Shown: piece by piece, positions 1-9,942 of the stretch
Layout: each line of letters starts with the position of its first letter
How positions within the stretch are numbered: position 1 is the first letter of the stretch
Assembly (NCBI GenBank): GCA_965153355.1
Contig: OZ231126.1
Location: 44,268,001 to 44,332,000 of the forward strand
Source of the DNA: Flaccisagitta enflata
Lineage: Eukaryota > Chaetognatha > Sagittoidea > Aphragmophora
DNA: 64,000 nucleotides
Direction: 5' to 3'
Notes under the pieces: generated by a model
What the model was told of the DNA's origin: nothing
Databases searched by the model: none
The model's input: only the letters and a program-made list of their open reading frames with translations
Made by a program: the position numbers and the translations under genes

Positions 1-175
1 AATACATTGGTTTTCTTATTCCTTATACTATAAAAAATTAGTGAAAATCTTCTGCTTTTATACAAGAAGACTTAATGATACAAAAAACATAATTTTTTAA
101 ATGATATATCAGTCTCATTTTCAACAAAACTGGGTGCAGTCGCTAAAAGTATATAAATTTTTGACAATCTTTACA
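1..175. other. AT-rich sequence without gene
   Basis: No coding potential, RNA gene or repeat recognised here. Any further exons of the membrane-protein gene that starts at 5559 could lie to the left of the window. Confidence 0.5.
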
Positions 176-312
176 TGCGCTAAAAAAACAGAAGATGATT
201 GAAATTGAAAAAAATAAAAATGGTAAGTGTTTTATAATTAGGGTCTTCATACTCCTTGATGATGACGAGCTGATCAAAAGACCTTTTGCATATTGACACA
301 CCCGAACCTTTT
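176..312 (+). repeat. Dispersed repeat R, partial diverged copy
   Basis: Matches the 3' part of the repeats at 39765-39990 (same strand) and 21620-21815 (opposite strand). Shared blocks include GCTAAAAAAAC-GAAGATG, a run of about ten bases rich in A around AAAAAATAAAAA, GATGATGAAG-like sequence, GATCAAAA, CCTTTTG and ATTGACACA/ATGACACA. This copy lacks the TATATAAA block seen in the other two. Confidence 0.6.
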
Positions 313-819
313 GGTTGTGATAAACAAACCAAACACACGGTCCCTATATTGGATTGAAGATTGTTTTTCTCTTTTGTTCTAGTTAGTATAATTACAAAAA
401 TAACCAAAAACAATCAAAAACATAAGTTTTGTGAACATGAGGGGGCAAAACATACTGTCAAACATAAGTGTTGCTAAACTTTTTTCCTAGATAGTATATT
501 GTTTTAGAGACTAGTCTCGTTTCTAAAAAAGAGATGATTATTTGTGGGCTTGTGGCATATGTTAACCCTAGCTACAGCATGGAGAATCATGGGGAACCGA
601 AACTTTCCATGGACATTGGACATCCATAGGTAAATTAACAAGCGAAAATAAAATTAAGTGAATATAAACAAGCCCTGGCGGGCAACTCGATGCGTCACCC
701 TATTTTTACATAAAAAGACAAGGCTGGGCTCAAGGCTCAAATACTAGCATGTAATGAAAGAGACTAAGGAGAACTGTTTTATTCAACAACTATGCTATCT
801 GAAAACAATAAAAACAGCA
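313..819. other. Unannotated sequence
   Basis: I see no gene. The stretch 666-740 (CAAGCCCTGGCGGGCAACTC and AAGACAAGGCTGGGC) is weakly like HCE 3' ends, but too diverged to call. Confidence 0.4.
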
Positions 820-935
820 TAGGTCATTGGCCCCTTCGGGGCCGCTGCCCCTCTTACCACCTCACACCCACATAGGGCCCATAGGGGCAACGGGTACCGC
901 TGACCATCTAACGCTTTTGCGACAATTCATTCTTT
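820..935 (+). repeat. Terminal module of GGCCCC inverted-repeat cassette
   Basis: Contains the short palindrome GGCCCCTTCGGGGCC, then CGCTGCCCC, GGGGCAACGGGTACCGCTGACC and CGCTTTTGCGAC. The same order of blocks borders the minisatellite cassettes at 9943-10653, 16503-17152 and 22691-23395. Here only one end is present. Confidence 0.7.
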
Positions 936-946
936 CTTTCACACTA

Positions 947-1085
947 ACAAGGCCAAGTAGGCCAATAAGGTGCGACGTGGATCTTCAAACGAATGCGTTA
1001 CCCGACCGACCAACCGACCAACCAACCAACCGACCGACCAACGGACACAGCCAGTCATAGAGGTGCTTTGTCGCACCTAAAAAAC
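947..1085 (-). mobile_element. Hairpin-capped element (HCE), AGGTGC-stem subtype
   Basis: On the minus strand it begins with a T run and the stem-loop AGGTGC-GACAAA-GCACCT (1078-1061), then CTATGACTGGCTGTGTCCG, a GGTCGGTTGG-rich stretch, and ends in GGCCTACTTGGCC followed by TTGTT. The order of blocks matches other HCE copies although the stem bases differ. The translated PTDQPTNRPTD-like frames over it are a by-product of the GGTC/GGTT repeat. Confidence 0.75.
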
Positions 1086-1317
1086 AAGGCTGGATACATG
1101 ACTACCAAAGTCCCATGCGGGTGGGCAGGAATAGTGATAAAGGGGGTTGACCTAATCATTTTGGCCGCCAATAAACGTCGAAAAAGCTCATGGTGCACCG
1201 TGTTGCCTAACAGTGATAGGTAGGAAAAAATGACTCAGCATAGCGACTTATTTTAGGGTGTTATATACATCTAGATGGATGTTACTATACACAAGATTAA
1301 AAATTCTGTTGGGATTT

Positions 1318-2330
1318 ATGCGAGAAAATGCCGTAAAAACCTGTAAAATGCCGTAAAAGTGGCATTTTTTTAGCTACATGCACTCTAAAATAGTGACTTT
1401 GGTCAGAAAATGTTCAAACAATGATCATTTTGTATTGAGACACGCTCATGCAACAATTCAAGTCAAGACGACATCACTCGGTATGATTTCATGCCGTAAA
1501 AAGTCGTAAAATGCTGTAAGAACGGCATTTTTTAAATTTACATGGGCTAAAACATAGTGACTCTGGTCAGAAAAAGGTCAAACTATGTTTATTTTGTACT
1601 GGGACACACATACGCAAAAAATCATGTCAAGCAAATTTCTTTCAGTAACATTTCATGCTGTAAAAGTTGTAAAATACCGTAAAAATGGCATTTTCACTAT
1701 TTTATGTATTTTGTGGGCTCAAAAAGAGCCAGTCTAGTCAGAAAATGGTCATACAATATCTAGTTGGCACTTAGACACACTCTTGCAGAAAATCAAGTCA
1801 AGCAGACATCTTCTCATATTATTTTTTGCCGTTAAATACCATCAAATTGGCATTTTTAAATGGTTTTTTGACTGTCACACTCCCAAAAAGCACTGCAATC
1901 ACTTGAAAACTGCTCCACTTGTCAGAAATTATCAAAACAATGATGATTTGATGATAAGACACATTCATGCAACAATTCAAATCAATTTGTTGTCATTCAG
2001 TGTCACTTAATGCCATTACACTGCCGTCAAAATGGCATTTTTTAAGTATTTTAGGGGTATTATTCACTCTAACAGCACAGTAGTCACTTAAAACTAGCAG
2101 AAAATGGGTATTGGGGCATAGGACATACTTATTTCAAAGTTTCATGAAGATTGCTTTGATTGAGCCATGCTTGAAACCCATAAAATGCCATAAAATGCCA
2201 TTTTAACGGCATTTCTGCAGCATGATGTGACATTGAGTAATGACAAATTGACTTGAATTTTTGCATGAATGTGTCTTAGGATCGAATCATTGTTGCTTGG
2301 ATAATTTCTGGTAAGTGGAGCAGTTGTTTG
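1318..2330. repeat. 165-190 bp satellite-like tandem units
   Basis: Units repeat the order ATGCCGTAAAA, GGCATTTTTT, GTGACT-TGGTCAGAAAA, GAGACACGCTCATGCAA and AATTCAAGTCAAG. Successive units start about 163, 172 and 190 bases apart. From about 2142 the unit is inverted (GACTTGAATTTTTGCATGAA), and a second inverted stretch lies at 3420-3690. Confidence 0.7.
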
Positions 2331-2459
2331 AAAACAAAAACCCAAAAAAATGCAAAAAAATTCTTATTTTATGACATATTACGGCCTTTTACAGTAAAAA
2401 AAACAAAAAAAAACAGAAACCTTAAGAAAACAAACAGAAACCTTAAAAAAGTTAAAAAT

Positions 2460-2566
2460 TTACACATTAAAAATTACACATTACACATTGAAAATTACAC
2501 ATTACACATTAAAAATTACACATTAAAAATTACACATTACACATTACACATTAAAAATTTACACAT
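2460..2566 (+). repeat. AT-rich short tandem repeat
   Basis: Imperfect repeats of ATTACACATT and AAAAATTACACATT. Confidence 0.8.
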
Positions 2567-2689
2567 AAGTGTGTCTTAAGCGCAAAGACCCTTTTTCTGG
2601 CAGTTTTTATATGAATGTTGTGCTTCATGGGAGCATAATACTAAAAAAATGCATAAAAATGCCAATTTTATAGTATTTTACAGCAAATA

Positions 2690-2738
2690 AGGTCGGATAC
2701 ACGGCTACCGAAGTCGCATGCGGGTGGGCAGGGGCCAT
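2690..2738 (-). mobile_element. HCE 3' end interrupted by a TA-flanked insertion
   Basis: AAGGTCGGATACACGGCTAC and CGCATGCGGGTGGGCAGGGG are the minus-strand form of the HCE 3' region. The element at 2740-3324 interrupts it. Sequence after 3327, GGGCAGGAGCAGTGAGGTCA and then GTGTGACCCACCAACCCACC, continues the HCE body. The 5' hairpin is missing. Confidence 0.6.
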
Positions 2739-2739
2739 A

Positions 2740-3324
2740 ACACCCTGAGCAGGAAATTTGGCACAAGTCCAATAAAACAATTGATAACTGTTCAAAATAG
2801 ATAAAATCTGTCCAAAATATGGCTGGAATGCAAAAATATTGTTATTATAAATACGTAAGAGTCAAAAAGCAGTAAATATCAATTTATTTGAATGTCAAAT
2901 AGGGTCTATAAGTCGCGGATTTGACGATTTTGTCTTTGATCAAGCAAAAAGATAGATGATAACTTGTCAGTCAATTTTGCAGATTTTGGCGTGGATCCGG
3001 TGCTGCACATCATTGAGGGACTCAACTTAGTAACCCCCTGCATACACTGCTTGCTTCAGACCACCCCAGTAGTTCTAAAATGGCCTCAAGTATAAGTGTT
3101 TCCCTTCATCAAATTTTGCCGGTAAAAACCCATCAAAATCTAACACCGCATTTCTAGTTTGAAGCTTTCTATGGCAGAGAGTGGTCGCATGACTGATCAA
3201 CGGCGCATTCTTACGTCCAGTAGAGCTAGTCAGGAGGTTATGTTTCAAATTTCAACTCACTGGGCCATCTAGAAATATCGTTTTTATGTCAATATGTTTG
3301 TGCCAAATTTCCTGCACAGGGTGT
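2740..3324. mobile_element. Non-autonomous TIR element with TA target duplication
   Basis: Ends are ACACCCTGAGCAGGAAATTT on the left and the inverted ACACCCTGTGCAGGAAATTT on the right, extending into GGCACAA. Both ends are flanked by TA (2738-2739 and 3325-3326). TA duplications are typical of Tc1/mariner-type elements. No transposase frame is present. Confidence 0.7.
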
Positions 3325-3873
3325 TATTTGAGGTCACCAGACAATTTGGGCAGGAGCAGTGAGGTCAAAGAAATAAAATCATAAAAAAAGTAAAGTGTGA
3401 CCCACCAACCCACCGACTTGCTTGACTTGAATTTTTGCAGGAGTGGGTCTCAGTGTCAACTAAATATTGTTGAAACATTTGCTGACTATATCCACTCTTT
3501 TTCAGCGTATAAAATTCACAAAAACATGAAAATTGCTGTTTTTTACAGCATTTTACGACTTTTTACGGCATGAAATCATACTGAGTGATGTCTGCTTGAC
3601 TTGAAATGTTGCATGAGAAAATGCAATTTCTATGGCATTTTTTTTTGTTTTTACAGCGTTTTTTCTAAAAAATCCCAACAGAAACTTTTTTATTGTGTAT
3701 AGTAACATCTGTCAAGATGTATATAACACCCTAGAATAGGTCGCTATGCTGAGTCATTTTTTCCTACCTATCACAGTCAGGCAACACGGTGCGGTGACCA
3801 ACGGACAGTTCTTTCATTCCTTTTTTTCTCTTTGTTTCTTTCTTTGTTTGTTTCTTTGTGTTTGTCTTTTGTC

Positions 3874-3879
<6 letters not shown>

Positions 3880-3961
<82 letters not shown>

Positions 3962-3963
3962 TC
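3880..3963 (+). repeat. (TTTC)n microsatellite
   Basis: About 84 bp of near-perfect CTTT repeat, with a looser T/C-rich lead-in from 3820. Confidence 0.95.
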
Positions 3964-4291
3964 AACCAACAAATTTTAAAATGATTGTCCAGTTTTGGGA
4001 AGCCTATCGAACCTGAGCGGCGTTGAAAAGGTAGAATGTCTGGGTTTTGAAGACGTCCGGATAAAGATACAGATAACTCTCAATCACGAATTGCGATCCA
4101 TCCTGAAATGATGTTAAAAGATGAATGAAAGACAAGGCAGGATATTCAGTCGCTTAAGACGCTTAAGTCGCGTTCGAGTGGTCAGACAGGAGTAAGGACA
4201 GACACCGACTAAATGCAAAAACAGACGGACCCAGCGATGTCTTTGATACATACAAGATACGACCAATGAAATGATCTTCAACCTGACTTAC

Positions 4292-4470
4292 CGATTTGGT
4301 TTGAACTGTCGTGGTTTTCCGGAGAAGAGCGTAGCACACGCAAAGGAGCCAGGAGGCTTGAAAGAAGTAAACGAATGGCCACATGATGTTGTCAATGACA
4401 GGATGAGCTTCAATATCACAATCGAATTGTGTCTCTAGGCTCTTCAGGGTGAGTTTGTAAAGCGGCGACC
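4292..4470 (-). CDS. Exon 2 of the membrane-protein gene
   Basis: 179 bases between acceptor TTTCTTTAG and donor GTAAGT. It completes Gly91 and encodes residues 92-150, including the second hydrophobic segment. Confidence 0.55.
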
Positions 4471-5559
4471 CTAAAGAAATTTGAAAGGATAAGTAAGTTG
4501 CGTGAGTGCCAATGCATAGCCATTGGTCAATGATCATATTTGTCTTCATATTTGATGATAAATGAATGGGAAGAATGAAAAAAAAACAAGGTCATTAGAC
4601 CTAAGTCGCGTGCGTCGGCACTTTCAAAAAGAGTCAGGCAGACAGACAGACAAACAATTTTCCTTCTCAAAAAGACATTTGAAACAGCTATTAACTACTC
4701 CATGCTTCTTCACCACTATTCAGAGATATGAAAAACATGATAAAAAGCCTTTAAAACGACTTTGTGACAGATGGAAGGATGGACCGACTGACCAACCAAT
4801 GGACCGACAGACAGACAGATAGACAGATGGACAGCTATCTACTACTCCAAGCTTCTTCTCCACCATTCAGAGACATGAAAAATGTGATAAAAAACCTTTA
4901 AAACGACTTTGTGACGGACGGACCGACCGACCGACCGACGGACGGAAAAGTGACTTATAGAGTCGCGTAGCACGCGACTAAAAACAATAGGAGGAAAAAG
5001 AAGAACAAGTGACGCGGGGTCACAATGTCGTTGCGGACGGGTAGACAGGGGCATCCAACCTCATTCCAGGGCAGTCATGGACGGTTGGGCAAAGGCGGTA
5101 ATGCAATAACAGCTTGTAATTCAGAAATGCGATGGACAGACGGACGGACGGATGGACGGACCGACACTGCAAGGTGTAGCGACAAAAGATAAAAACAAGA
5201 ATTCGACAAAATACCAAAAAAAAAAAAAAGAAAAAAAGAAAACAAAATAAAACAAAAGATAAAAACAAGAATTCGACACAAGACATACCGTCGCGGTGTT
5301 TCAGAGCCACTTCCGATATAAGATAGAGGGCGATGGTAAACAAAATGAGCAAAATGCGCGGCCAATTGTGGCGCCTTTGTTGCGTGACGCGCCGAGAGTC
5401 GTCGTAAACGGGCGCCATGGAGGACGCCGACTGGACGCCGGCTTCCAACTCCATCATGTCGCCGTTGGAGCGCGGAGGGTCGCCGGCGATCGACGCCTCC
5501 CAAGTCGTATCCAAATCCAGCGCCCCGCGGCTGCTGCCCATATTCGCGCGGCTGCCCAT
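4292..5559 (-). CDS. Unrecognised multi-pass membrane protein, first two exons (3' incomplete)
   Basis: Exon 1 is 5559-5289 and exon 2 is 4470-4292. The donor GACG|GTATGT and acceptor CTTTAG|GG join in phase 1 to make Gly91, and exon 2 ends at a good donor, TCG|GTAAGT, in phase 0. The joined 150 residues start with a polar Ser/Asp/Glu-rich tail. They then show a hydrophobic segment at residues 66-86 (WPRILLILFTIALYLISEVA), a loop with KLTLKSLETQFDCD, and a second segment at 119-140 rich in Trp and aromatic residues. An N-terminal cytosolic tail with two membrane spans is the simplest reading. The start ATG at 5559 has A at -3 and G at +4. I do not recognise the family; the layout is loosely like a solute-carrier N-terminus, but that is a weak guess. 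No following exon is evident between 4291 and 1, so the gene probably continues beyond the window. Intron 1 contains two HCE copies. Confidence 0.6.
4585..4983 (-). mobile_element. HCE, subtype with GGTC-TAAT-GACC 3' stem
   Basis: On the minus strand it starts TTTTTAGTCGCGTGCTACGC, and ends with the stem-loop GGTCTAATGACC followed by TTGTTT. The body, with GCTTGGAGTAGTA and AAAGACATTTCAAACAGC-like blocks, matches the plus-strand copy at 36601-36845. This copy holds two tandem versions of the roughly 130 bp body. Confidence 0.8.
4984..5170 (-). mobile_element. HCE-like fragment in intron 1 of the membrane-protein gene
   Basis: GTGACGCGGGGTCACAATGT and TTGCGGACGGGTAGACAGGG match the 3' part of the HCE at 40739-40949. 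A run of GGACGGACGGATGG and GTGCAAGGTGTAGCGAC-like sequence follows toward 5170. The 5' stem is eroded. Confidence 0.55.
5289..5559 (-). CDS. Exon 1 of the membrane-protein gene
   Basis: 271 bases, 90 codons plus one base. The donor is GACG|GTATGTC at 5288-5287. It encodes the polar N-terminus and first hydrophobic segment. Confidence 0.6.
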
Positions 5560-5944
5560 CTTTTGTCACCTCTTTCCGTTTACGAGATGTGATCTGTGGG
5601 AAAATCCTCGGGGTACTTGCTCATGCACCAAGTGATGAGGATTTTACAGAAGGGACCCTAATAAGAGCGGAGGAGGGACCCAAAGTTTTAGCATCACCCC
5701 CTACAGCTTAAATGGCTCAAGCAATCTTCTCACTTGCTATGGTGGTTTAAACCTTAGGTGGATACAATTGGCGCCACCTTGGCGATTTTTGAATTTACAC
5801 CTAGAACACCCTTAGATTTCACCTAATCACCCTCTGGAGCCCCCCAAAAAATCAAACAAATTTTTCTTCAATTTTGACAATTTGGAGGTGTTCTAGGTGG
5901 AAATTAAACAAGCCCAACAGGCCAACAGTCGCGTGCTAAGTTAC

Positions 5945-7535
5945 ACAAAACTATACAACTTCATACTACACACAACTACATAACTTCATACTACATACTT
6001 AACATACTACATACTTACATACTACATACTTACATACTACATACTTACTTACATACTTACATACTTACATACTTACATAATTACATAATTACCTAATTAC
6101 ATACTTACATATTTTCATACTTACATACATACTTACATATTCACTTACATACTTACATACATACTACATACATACTTACTTACATACTTACTTACTTACA
6201 TACATACTTACTTACATACATACTTACTTACATACTTACTTACTTACATACTTACTTACATACTTACATACATACTTACATACATACATACATACATACA
6301 AACATACATACATACATACATACATACATACATACATACTTACATACTTACATATTTACATACTTACATACATACTTACTTACTTACATACTTACATACT
6401 TACATACTTACATACTTACATACCTACATACTTACATACTTACTTACATACTTACATACTTACCTACATACTCACATACTTACATACTTACATACTTACA
6501 TACTTACATACTTACATACTTACATACTTACATACTTACCTACATACTCACATACTTACATACTTACACTTACATACATACTTACATACTTACATACTTA
6601 CATACATACTTACATACTTACATACTTACCTACATACTCACATACTTACATGCTGACTTACTTACATACTTACTTACTTACATACTTACATATTTACATA
6701 CATACATTCTTACATACTTACTTACATACTTACATACTTACTTACATACTTACTTACATACTTACATACTTACATACCTACATACTTACATACCTACATA
6801 CTTACATACATACTAACTTACATACATACATACTTACCTACATACTCACATACTTACATACTTACGTACTTACATACATACTTACTTACATACTTACATA
6901 CTTACATACTAACCTACATACTCACATACTTACATGCTTACTTACCTACATACTTACTTACATACTTACTTACTTACATACTTACATATTTACATACATA
7001 CATTCTTACATACTTACTTACATACTTACTTACATACTTACTTACATACTTACATACCTACATACTTACATACCACTTACATACATACTAACTTACATAC
7101 ATACATACTTACCTACATACTCACATACTTACATACTTACGTACTTACATACATACTTACATACTTACATACTTACATACTTACCTACATACTCACATAC
7201 TTACATACTTACGTACTTACATACTTACATACTTACATACTTACATACTTACCTACATACTCACATACTTACATACTTACCTACATACTCACATACTTAC
7301 ATACTTACATACTTACTTACATACTTACATACTTACTTACATACATACTTACATACTTACATATTTACATACTTACATACATGCATGCTTACTTACTTAC
7401 ATACTTACATACTTACTTACATACTTATATATCTACATACTTACATACATACTTACATACTTACTTACATACTTACTTACATACTTACTTACATACTTAC
7501 ATACTTACATACTTACATACTTACATACTACAACT
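5945..7535 (+). repeat. 1.6 kb ACTTACAT/ACATACATAC array
   Basis: Near-continuous interspersion of CATA, CTTA and CTTACATA units, with higher-order blocks that recur. For example, the block around 6650-6850 returns at 6930-7130. The long THTYLHTYILTY-type open frames over it are repeat artefacts. Confidence 0.95.
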
Positions 7536-7604
7536 TCGTACTTCATAACGTCTGTCCCAAAAAAAGTTACATTCTGAACCAATAACGGGTGTCCAATAAA
7601 AAGT

Positions 7605-7880
7605 TGACAAAATACCCAAAATACCCAAAAATACCCAATGATACCCAAAAATACCCAAAAATACCCAAAAATACCCAAAAATACCCAAAAACACTTAAAA
7701 ATACCCATATATACTCAAAAATACTCAAAAATACCCAAAAGTACTCAAAAATATCTGAAAGTACCCAAAAATACCTTAAGTACCTAAAATAACTTAAGTA
7801 CCCTAAAATACCCTGAAGTACCCTAAAGTACCCAGAAATACCCTAGAGTACCTTAAAATACCTTAAAAAACCTTAAAAAG
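7605..7880 (+). repeat. ATACCCAAAA minisatellite
   Basis: 10-11 bp units (ATACCCAAAA, later ATACCTTAAA and TACCCTAAA), degrading toward 7880. Confidence 0.9.
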
Positions 7881-8118
7881 TCATAATTTTAAAAACGTGA
7901 CCTACCGACCGACGGACCTACCGACCGACCGACCTACCGACCGACACGGCAAGGTGTAGAGTCGCGTGCACGCGACTAAAAATTGCCACGGTGGCGCCAA
8001 TTGTATCCACCTAAGGTATATTCCGCCACAGCAAATGAGAAATTTGCTTGAGCCGTATAAGCTGTAGGGGGTGATGCTAAAACTCCCTCCTCCGCTCTTA
8101 TTAGGGTCCCATCTGTAG

Positions 8119-8288
8119 TTTTTAGTCGCGTGCTACGCGACTTTACACCCCGCTTTGTCGGTCCGTCCGTCAGTCCGTCCATCCGTCAGTCACACTTTTT
8201 CGGCTCCTGCCCAAATGTTCCACTGACCTCAATTATGGCCCTTGCCCACCCGCACGCGACTGGGGTAGCCGTGTATCCGGCCTTGTTT
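8119..8288 (+). mobile_element. HCE copy, about 170 bp
   Basis: Starts TTTTTAGTCGCGTGCTACGC, continues CGACTTTACACCCCGCTTTG and GGTCCGTCCGTCAGTCC, and ends GCCGTGTATCCGGCCTTGTT. It abuts the right end of the mariner-like element, separated only by the TA and a G. Confidence 0.85.
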
Positions 8289-8520
8289 GATGATAGACTT
8301 ATGGTTATGGGAAGAAAGATTTTTGTTAAAGATTCAAGAGGGTCGTCTCAAAAGTTGTGTTACGTCCAGAAGGACCAATTGACGGACCGATCAATCGACC
8401 GATATCATAAGCAGAAATTAAAACAGCGAATAATGATTACGAACCACTTTTATACAGCATGCAGCATTCTTTAGGAATTATAATTATGTGTTTGTGTGAA
8501 TATCCTTTCACTCCGGTTTA

Positions 8521-8600
8521 TCTTTAGTCGTGTGCAACGACTCTACACCTCGCTTTGTCCGTCCATTCGTCGGTTGGTTGGTCGGTTGGTTAATGTCACT
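8521..8600 (+). mobile_element. HCE 5' fragment
   Basis: Stem-loop AGTCGT-GTGCA-ACGACT at 8526-8542, then CTACACCTCGCTTTGTCCG and GGTTGGTTGGTCGG. The 3' hairpin is not found. Confidence 0.65.
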
Positions 8601-9340
8601 GTTAATGTCACCATGGAAGACACTTCCGACAACGGCGTAGTAGTGCTTACAAATATACGGGAGTGATGTAGGCGATTTTTGAGAGGCCTTAAAAATACTA
8701 ATTTAAAGTTGATGATGTATGACCGCAGTTGGTGGTCAAACGGAGGAGGACGGGAGGCGAAAGACAATCAGAGAGACGACGATGACGCGACGATGACAAA
8801 TCGTCCAAACTTAAAGCTTTGATCGATGAGGACGCTTGCCTTAAGAATGCCTATATGTTCATGGTAAAAAAATCCTGAGAAAACTGAACTTACATGTAGG
8901 TCCTGTTTGTACAGTGTTAACTTTTCCTCTAACGAAAACGATGTATTTTAGTATCAAATTTTATTGCCAAATACCATCAGTATAGTATTCAGGGCAGAAA
9001 ATCGGTTTAAAACACGTTGTACTAATTACCTACTGAGTGCTGAGTTGAATTGCCAATTATTGGAAAGCCTAACGTGCCAATACGTCCAAATATCATAGTT
9101 ACATCTCCGAGGCTGACATGTCACGCGTTTTTAAATTGATAAAATCTTCATAAATGATGAAAATGAGTGCATTCAGTTCAATACTGATCCTTAAATTCTC
9201 TTGCTCATGATGTGAACGGGGATTTATGAATAGATTTTTCCGCGAATAAATAACTTTTGTTGAAAGTAATGACGCTTTGTGTCTTGAGCTTTTTTTGAAT
9301 CCTTTTTTCTTGTTTCACTTTTCTGTTGAACTTGAAACGA
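8601..9340. other. Sequence without recognisable gene
   Basis: Only short spurious frames. I see no repeat family shared with the rest of the window. Confidence 0.4.
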
Positions 9341-9344
9341 CGTT

Positions 9345-9472
<128 letters not shown>

Positions 9473-9940
9473 ATCCTCTTCTTTTTTATTTCACTTTCGA
9501 TCCTGCCTGGATAGCGGTGAAAAAAGGGGTGAAGCATAAATGGTGACTGGTGAAAAAGTGAGGTGTCAGGAGGGGGTAAGGTGACGCGGTAACGGATTTT
9601 GGGTGCAAGGGGGTTCAGAAGAAGGGGAAAGGGCGCTGGCAATGATGAATATTTATATGAGACCTGTCGAAGAGTGACGAGTTACGGGCAAAGAAAAAGC
9701 GCGGGGATTACTTGATAGTTGGTTTTTGATGGGAGTGGGGGGGAGGGGGGTAGAGAAGAGCAGAAGGAAGTAAACTATTGAGATTCACGTCGTTCACTTC
9801 ATTTTGAACTAAATTCCTGTTGTCCTTCGTGGATGAATACTTTAAAATGCTACAAATGACTCTTGATTGGTTGTTGGGAATCTGTATTCATTTTTTACGT
9901 ATTGTTTTTATTGGGAAAAACAAGGCGATAGAGAGAATAG
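9473..9940. other. Sequence without recognisable gene
   Basis: G/A-rich in part (9720-9770). No feature called. Confidence 0.4.
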
Positions 9941-9942
9941 TC

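Larger units (their letters stand above)
1195..3792. mobile_element. Composite foldback element with about 130 bp terminal inverted repeats
   Basis: The left end (GCACCGTGTTGCCTAACAG, then GATAGGTAGGAAAAAATGAC) returns inverted at the right end near 3790. The match continues through TCAGCATAGCGAC and GTTACTATACAC on both sides. Inside are 165-190 bp tandem units, part of them inverted, an HCE fragment, and a smaller TA-flanked element at 2740-3324. No open frame of useful length is present, so it is non-autonomous. I could not define a target duplication. Confidence 0.7.
5909..7983 (-). mobile_element. HCE expanded by microsatellite arrays
   Basis: On the minus strand the 5' end at 7983-7960 reads TTTTTAGTCGCGTGCACGCG with the perfect palindrome AGTCGCGTGCACGCGACT. 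CTACACCTTGCCGTGTCGG and a GGTC-rich stretch follow. The 3' end near 5909 reads AGCACGCGACTGTTGGCC, then CTGTTGGGCTTGTTT. Between the ends lie two long arrays. Confidence 0.75.
5647..8115. mobile_element. Tc1/mariner-like foldback element, interrupted by an HCE
   Basis: The left arm starts CAGAAGGGACCCTAATAAGA and the right arm, read inverted from 8115, starts CAGATGGGACCCTAATAAGA. Both continue through GCGGAGGAGGGA, TAGCATCACCCCCTACAGCT and ATACAATTGGCGCCACC. TA flanks each end (5645-5646 and 8116-8117). The arms have no coding sequence. An HCE of about 2 kb sits near the centre, in a T run of the right arm. Confidence 0.8.

Noticed and set aside
827-1223. PTDQPTNRPTD-type peptides as a protein family
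   Set aside because: They appear in every frame and strand wherever the GGTC/GGTT stretch of an HCE occurs.
6650-7585. 311-codon open frame of Thr/His/Tyr/Leu repeats
   Set aside because: It is only the ACTTACAT array read in frame; the same holds for the overlapping 204-codon frame at 6934-7548.
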